Below are positions 6,170-9,249 of a stretch of 9,249 nt of DNA, in pieces (the first letter of the stretch is position 1; each line of letters starts with the position of its first letter). The notes below the pieces were generated by a model, which saw only the letters and a program-made list of their open reading frames with translations, was not told the DNA's origin and did no database searches. The stretch is from JBFMAI01 sp964462635. GTDB taxonomy: Bacteria; Planctomycetota; Phycisphaerae; UBA1845; Fen-1342. The translations under genes were made by a program, and so were the position numbers. Where the stretch lies: the NCBI GenBank assembly GCA_964462635.1, contig CAYWYJ010000142.1, positions 1 to 9,249 of the forward strand. The letters are read 5' to 3'.

Positions 6170-7852
6170 TCAACGCAGCGTCATGAGCAACTGGTCCATC
6201 ATCTCGTTGGCCACACTGATAACCCGGCTGTTGGCCTGAAACCCGGCACTGGAGGTAATCAACCCGATGAACTCGCGGGCCAGGTCCACATTGGACATCT
6301 CCAGCGCCCCGCCGTGGATCAGCCCCGCCCCCAGCGTCCCCGGGATGGAGACGGCCGGCGGGCCGGAGTTGGGCGCGACGCTGAAAAGGTTGTCGGTCTC
6401 GGCGACGAGGCCGGCCTCATTGGCGAAGGTCGCCAACGCGACCTGACCGATCGGCCGGGTCAGTCCGTTGGTGAACACCCCGGTTACCGTCCCGTCGTTG
6501 CCGACCGCGAAGCTGATCAGCGAGCCGGGCGGGTAGCCGTCTTGCTCGGCGAGAATGACGTTCGACGTCTCGGTGGACAGACCGTTGAGCTCCTCGAGGT
6601 TCAGCGTGAACTGCACGGGGGAGGCGGCCCCCGTGTCGGTGCGGTTGAGCGAAAACGTGTTGCCGCTGGCGCTGACGAAGCGCCCTTCGGTATTGAAGGT
6701 CACCGTCCCCGTCCCGAGCATTTGCGGCTCCTGTCCGGGGGCCGCCGATTCGAGGTAGTACCGCCACACCGGGCCGGTATTGGGCGTGCTCTCGAGCGTG
6801 AACGCGGCATTCACGGGGATGGCGTTGCCGAGCGAATCGTACACGGTGAACGACGTGAACACGCCGCCGCCTGACGCCGTGGCCGTCTGCGTCATCTGAA
6901 ACGGCAGCGGCTGGCCGGCGTTGGTGCTGACCAGGTCGGTACTTCGGACGCGGAGGGCATTGGGCACGCCCGCGTTGCTGCGGATGACCAGGGCCCCGTT
7001 TTCGATGGTCACGCCCGGGCTGCCCGGCAGCGCCGGGTCCACCTGGATGCCCAGGGACTCCTGGAGCCAGGCGGCGAAGTCGCCCAGCGTGGAGCCCGTT
7101 GTTCCGACGGTGAATTGCCGTGCCGGCAGGACGCGCTCGCCACGCGTGGCCCCACTGACCGTGATGACATCGCCGGTGGCGAAGAGCGTCATCCCGGGCT
7201 GCGCTGCCGAACGCAGGTCCGACAAGGCCGTCGCCGCGGTCGCCGCGGCCCCGCCGCCGTTGACGAACGCCTGCGACGCGAACGCGGCCCCCTGGGTGGC
7301 GATGGCCTCGCCGGCGGAGAGGTCGCCGTCGAGCGCGACGTTCTGCGTGGCCCGGGCCACGTTTAGGCGTCCGAGGGGGATGTCGAGCGGACGGAGCGTG
7401 CCGGGGATGATCGTGAAGTTGTCGTCCACGCCGAAGCCCTGGACGCGATAGCCGTCCATCGTCACGAGCTGGTTGGCCGCGTTGAGCACGAAGGAGCCGT
7501 CGCGGGTGTAGAACACACGGCCGTTGGGGTCGTGGACGACGAAGTAGCCGGCGCCCTCGATCGCCATATCGCTGGGAACGCCCGTGGTCTCGACCGCCCC
7601 GCCGGTGGTCAGCCGTTGGGTCGTCCCTACCAGGGCCCCGTGGCCGATCTGCGAGGGGTTGGTGCCGCCGCTGGTGTCGCTGGGCGGGGTGCCGCGCGAG
7701 AGGGTCTCGGAGAACTGCGTCTGGAACAGCGTCCGCGAGCCCTTGAACGCGGTCGTGTTGACGTTGGAGATGTTGTGACCGATGGTCTCGACCCGCGTCT
7801 GGTTGACGTTCAGGCCGCTCAGGCCGGTGTACATGGCGGAGGTCAGGCCCAT
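6170..7852 (-). CDS. flgE: Flagellar hook protein FlgE
   Basis: FlgE polymerises into the hook, the universal joint between rod and filament. The 560 aa product begins MGLTSAMYTGLSGLNVNQTR, then VETIGHNISNVNTTAFKGSR (21-40): the rod/hook N-terminal domain with its N-x-x-N-x-N-T-x-(G/A)-(F/Y)-K signature. Then DMAIEGAGYFVV and FYTRDGSFVLNAANQLVT (about 95-131), the hook/rod core. Residues 330-460 contain FTSFTVYDSLGNAIPVNAAF and the FlgE D2-type strands. The C-terminal ALEMSNVDLAREFIGLITSS through ANEMMDQLLMTLR (516-560) is the second coiled segment, which pairs with the N-terminus. It is longer than enteric FlgE (about 400 aa) owing to an insertion at about 185-325. No signal peptide, as expected for type III export. 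The ATG has GAGGG (7859-7863) 6 nt upstream. It follows flgD, its capping protein. Confidence 0.95.
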   Translation of the reverse strand: MGLTSAMYTGLSGLNVNQTRVETIGHNISNVNTTAFKGSRTLFQTQFSETLSRGTPPSDTSGGTNPSQIGHGALVGTTQRLTTGGAVETTGVPSDMAIEGAGYFVVHDPNGRVFYTRDGSFVLNAANQLVTMDGYRVQGFGVDDNFTIIPGTLRPLDIPLGRLNVARATQNVALDGDLSAGEAIATQGAAFASQAFVNGGGAAATAATALSDLRSAAQPGMTLFATGDVITVSGATRGERVLPARQFTVGTTGSTLGDFAAWLQESLGIQVDPALPGSPGVTIENGALVIRSNAGVPNALRVRSTDLVSTNAGQPLPFQMTQTATASGGGVFTSFTVYDSLGNAIPVNAAFTLESTPNTGPVWRYYLESAAPGQEPQMLGTGTVTFNTEGRFVSASGNTFSLNRTDTGAASPVQFTLNLEELNGLSTETSNVILAEQDGYPPGSLISFAVGNDGTVTGVFTNGLTRPIGQVALATFANEAGLVAETDNLFSVAPNSGPPAVSIPGTLGAGLIHGGALEMSNVDLAREFIGLITSSAGFQANSRVISVANEMMDQLLMTLR

Positions 7853-7858
7853 GAGATG

Positions 7859-7863
7859 CCCTC
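7859..7863 (-). promoter_or_regulatory. Ribosome binding site of flgE
   Basis: GAGGG on the minus strand, 6 nt before the flgE ATG, immediately beyond the end of inverted-repeat element B. Confidence 0.65.
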
Positions 7864-7871
7864 GAATATCA

Positions 7872-7953
7872 AGTCAAAAGGAAAAAGGCAAAATGAAAAA
7901 AGCCGGCCCGCGCCGCTTCATTTCGCATTGACCACTTTTCCTTTTTCCTTCGC
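7872..7953. repeat. Inverted repeat overlapping the 3' end of flgD (element B)
   Basis: The left arm (about 7872-7903) reads AAGTCAAAAGGAAAAAGGC then AAAATGAAAAAAGC. The right arm (about 7916-7953) is its imperfect complement with a few extra bases (TTCATTTCGCATTGACCAC, then TTTTCCTTTTTCCTT). A GC-rich core of about 12 nt separates them. It shares an exact inverted 14-mer (7887-7900 with 3237-3250) and the TCAAAAGGAA-AAGGCA-AAT pattern with element A. The right arm runs through the flgD stop codon, so it encodes the last dozen or so FlgD residues. On RNA it would form a long A/G:U/C stem between flgD and flgE. Confidence 0.75.
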
Positions 7954-8400
7954 CTGGGTTTTCGTGCCGGCCTGCTCGCCCGACGTAATGTGCGTCACGT
8001 CCGCGGCCCGCACGGCCTGGCCGGTGTCCAGCTCGAGCACGGCGGTGCCGTCGGGGTCGAAGCGGACGCCGGTGACAATCCCCTTCACCTCGCTGACGGT
8101 GCCGTCGGACGCCTTGACACTGGCGACGACGAACTTGCCCAGCAGGTCGCTCGCGCCGGCGGTACGCTGCTGGCGGCTCAACTCGCTCAAGGTGTCGGTC
8201 AATTGCTTGGACAGCTCGATCGTGCGGATCTGCGACACCTGGCTGACCATGTCGGCGGTCTTCGCCGGCTCGAAGGGGTCCTGCTGCTTCAGCTCCGTCA
8301 CCAGCAGCCGGAAGAAATCCTCGCTGCGCAGCGCGTTCAGATCGCGCCCCGCACCGGTCGCCTCCGTGGACCGCGTCGCCCCCACCGCTGGCGTCTGCAT
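7918..8400 (-). CDS. flgD: Flagellar hook capping protein FlgD (compact form)
   Basis: FlgD caps the growing hook and directs insertion of FlgE subunits, then is discarded. The product is 160 aa, shorter than the about 230 aa enteric form. Residues 28-58 carry the FlgD N-terminal signature: DFFRLLVTELKQQDPFEPAK followed by TADMVSQVSQI, matching F-L-x-L-L-x-x-x-L-x-x-Q-D-P-x-x-P. Residues 83-138 (DLLGKFVVASVK through AVRAADVTHI) fit the Tudor-like domain. The intervening Ig/FnIII-like domain of enteric FlgD is missing. The tail KTQAKEKGKVVNAK is encoded by repeat element B. The ATG at 8400 is chosen because GAGGTG (8407-8412) lies 6 nt upstream; a GTG at 8439 has no ribosome site. It lies 69 bp after fliK and 65 bp before flgE. 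Confidence 0.93.
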   Translation of the reverse strand: MQTPAVGATRSTEATGAGRDLNALRSEDFFRLLVTELKQQDPFEPAKTADMVSQVSQIRTIELSKQLTDTLSELSRQQRTAGASDLLGKFVVASVKASDGTVSEVKGIVTGVRFDPDGTAVLELDTGQAVRAADVTHITSGEQAGTKTQAKEKGKVVNAK

Positions 8401-8406
8401 GACCAG

Positions 8407-8412
8407 CACCTC
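8407..8412 (-). promoter_or_regulatory. Ribosome binding site of flgD
   Basis: GAGGTG on the minus strand, 6 nt before the ATG at 8400. It selects this start over the in-frame GTG at 8439, which lacks one. Confidence 0.7.
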
Positions 8413-8469
8413 ACCCTGGGCGCCCGCCGTGACGGGCACCGGCCGCGTGGGCGGCGGTCCTCGCCGACC

Positions 8470-9249
8470 CTACGCCCAGAGGTTCACCCGCGACTCCGCC
8501 GCCGGTTCCACAACCCACTCCCGGCCGACCGCCGGGGCTTCCTCCGCCGACCAGTCACCTGTTGGGGAGTCCGTTCCCCCGTGCGCCCCGCCTCCGGCGG
8601 AGCCGGTGTCCCGCTGGGCCGGCGTGTGGCCGTGCCCGAAGGGGACATCCGAGGGCTGCGGCTGGGAGTCGGGGCCGTCGCCGGCCGCCGGGGCCCGGAT
8701 TTCGATGCGGTCGAGGTAGATACCCGACGCTTCGAGACCTTGCCGCAGTGTCTCGACTTGTTCGTGAAGCAAACGCTGTGCCGCCGTGGTCTGCGTCTCA
8801 ATCCGCAGGCTGAGGTTCTCCTGGCGCAAGTCCATATGAACACGGACGGTACCGAGCTCCGGCGGATCGAGGCGCAGTGTGGCCACGGAGCGCTCGCGGC
8901 CGATCCGCGAGTGAACGAGGCGCAGGATTCGCTCAATGTTGGCGTCTGGACTGCGCGTTGTTTCACTGGTTTCCGGCGGCGCGGCCGTCGCGGCGGTGGC
9001 CTTGCGGGCGGCGGCGGGAGCGGACGGCGCGGCAGCCACCGCGGCGGGCAACGCCGCGCGCGGCGCGGCGGTCACACCGGCCGTCGTGGCCCGGGCACTG
9101 GCCGTCACCGCTGTCACCGTTGTCGCCGCCGACTTGCCGGCGGAGCCCACCATCTGCTCCTTAGCGGCCGTCGCGTTGTGGCCCGCCATGCCCGACGCGG
9201 CGGCGACCAACACGGGCGGCGCCGCGCGCGGCGCCCCGGTTGGGGGGGG
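8470..9249 (-). CDS. fliK: Flagellar hook-length control protein FliK (5' end outside window)
   Basis: FliK is an exported molecular ruler that measures hook length and, through its C-terminal domain, triggers FlhB to switch export specificity. The frame is open from the window edge (9249) to the TAG at 8470. The GTG at 9213 is probably internal, since FliK proteins are usually 350-600 aa and only about 260 residues are visible. The first part is an Ala/Thr/Pro-rich linker typical of the ruler region. The Flg_hook C-terminal domain spans about bases 8940-8698: ANIERILRLVHSRIGRERSV, TLRLDPPELGTVRVHMDLRQ, LSLRIETQTTAAQRLLHEQV and ETLRQGLEASGIYLDRIEI. The L-x-P-x-x-L-G-x-V-x-V motif and the Leu/Arg helix are diagnostic. 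A Gly/Pro-rich tail of about 75 residues ending RVNLWA follows. The position just upstream of flgD and flgE is standard. Confidence 0.93.
   Translation of the reverse strand, partial: PPPTGAPRAAPPVLVAAASGMAGHNATAAKEQMVGSAGKSAATTVTAVTASARATTAGVTAAPRAALPAAVAAAPSAPAAARKATAATAAPPETSETTRSPDANIERILRLVHSRIGRERSVATLRLDPPELGTVRVHMDLRQENLSLRIETQTTAAQRLLHEQVETLRQGLEASGIYLDRIEIRAPAAGDGPDSQPQPSDVPFGHGHTPAQRDTGSAGGGAHGGTDSPTGDWSAEEAPAVGREWVVEPAAESRVNLWA

Noticed and set aside
5732..6874. Plus-strand open frame of 380 codons across flbD and flgE
   Set aside because: Crosses two well-supported minus-strand genes and the double hairpin; composition is that of a shadow frame.
7918..8439. Longer 173-residue form of FlgD from a GTG
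   Set aside because: No ribosome site before the GTG, whereas the ATG at 8400 has GAGGTG 6 nt upstream.
1..9249. Virulence-type (injectisome) secretion system instead of a flagellum
   Set aside because: FlgD, FlgE, FliK, FliL, FlbD and a FliN with flagellar-type SpoA sequence are all present, so the export genes are flagellar.

Overview
This window is one contiguous block of flagellar genes, all read from the minus strand. In transcription order (high to low coordinates) it runs: fliK (5' end outside the window), flgD, flgE, a small flbD/swrD gene, fliL, an unusual fliN, fliO, fliP, fliQ, fliR and flhB (last residues outside the window). The DNA is very GC-rich. The long plus-strand open frames are antisense shadows of these genes. 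No rRNA, tRNA, CRISPR array, transposase or prophage gene was seen, and no gene-free stretch exceeds about 220 bp.

Organism: a motile, flagellated, GC-rich bacterium. The fliK-flgD-flgE-flbD-...-fliL-...-fliN-fliO-fliP-fliQ-fliR-flhB order is the ancestral fla/che-type order found in many phyla. Short intergenic inverted repeats of the AAGTGCAAAGTGC and AAAAGGAAAAAGGCAAAATG kind, the compact FlgD, and the FliN style make Planctomycetota a reasonable guess. That is inference, not proof.

Layout: 9249-6170 encodes hook construction (FliK hook-length ruler, FlgD hook cap, FlgE hook subunit). It ends in two perfect tandem hairpins. 5980-5025 encodes the motor-support proteins FlbD/SwrD and FliL, separated by a 215 bp spacer with a small hairpin and a promoter-like sequence. 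4984-4025 encodes the C-ring protein FliN. 4015-1 encodes the membrane core of the flagellar type III export gate: FliO (assembly factor), FliP, FliQ, FliR and the FlhB substrate-specificity switch. Together they build the export gate, couple it to the rotor, export and polymerise the hook, measure its length, and switch export to filament subunits.

Points of interest: (1) fliM, normally between fliL and fliN, is absent there, while the downstream FliN carries a FliM/FliY-type LSQEELDAL peptide that in FliM binds CheY-P. (2) That FliN has a long Pro/Ala/Glu/Ser/Thr linker containing a 27 bp (9-residue) tandem repeat. (3) motA and motB are missing between flbD and fliL. (4) Three imperfect inverted-repeat elements sit against the 3' ends of flgD, fliO and fliQ. 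Two clearly share sequence, and one supplies the last residues of FlgD. (5) The start of fliP is ambiguous beside one of these elements.
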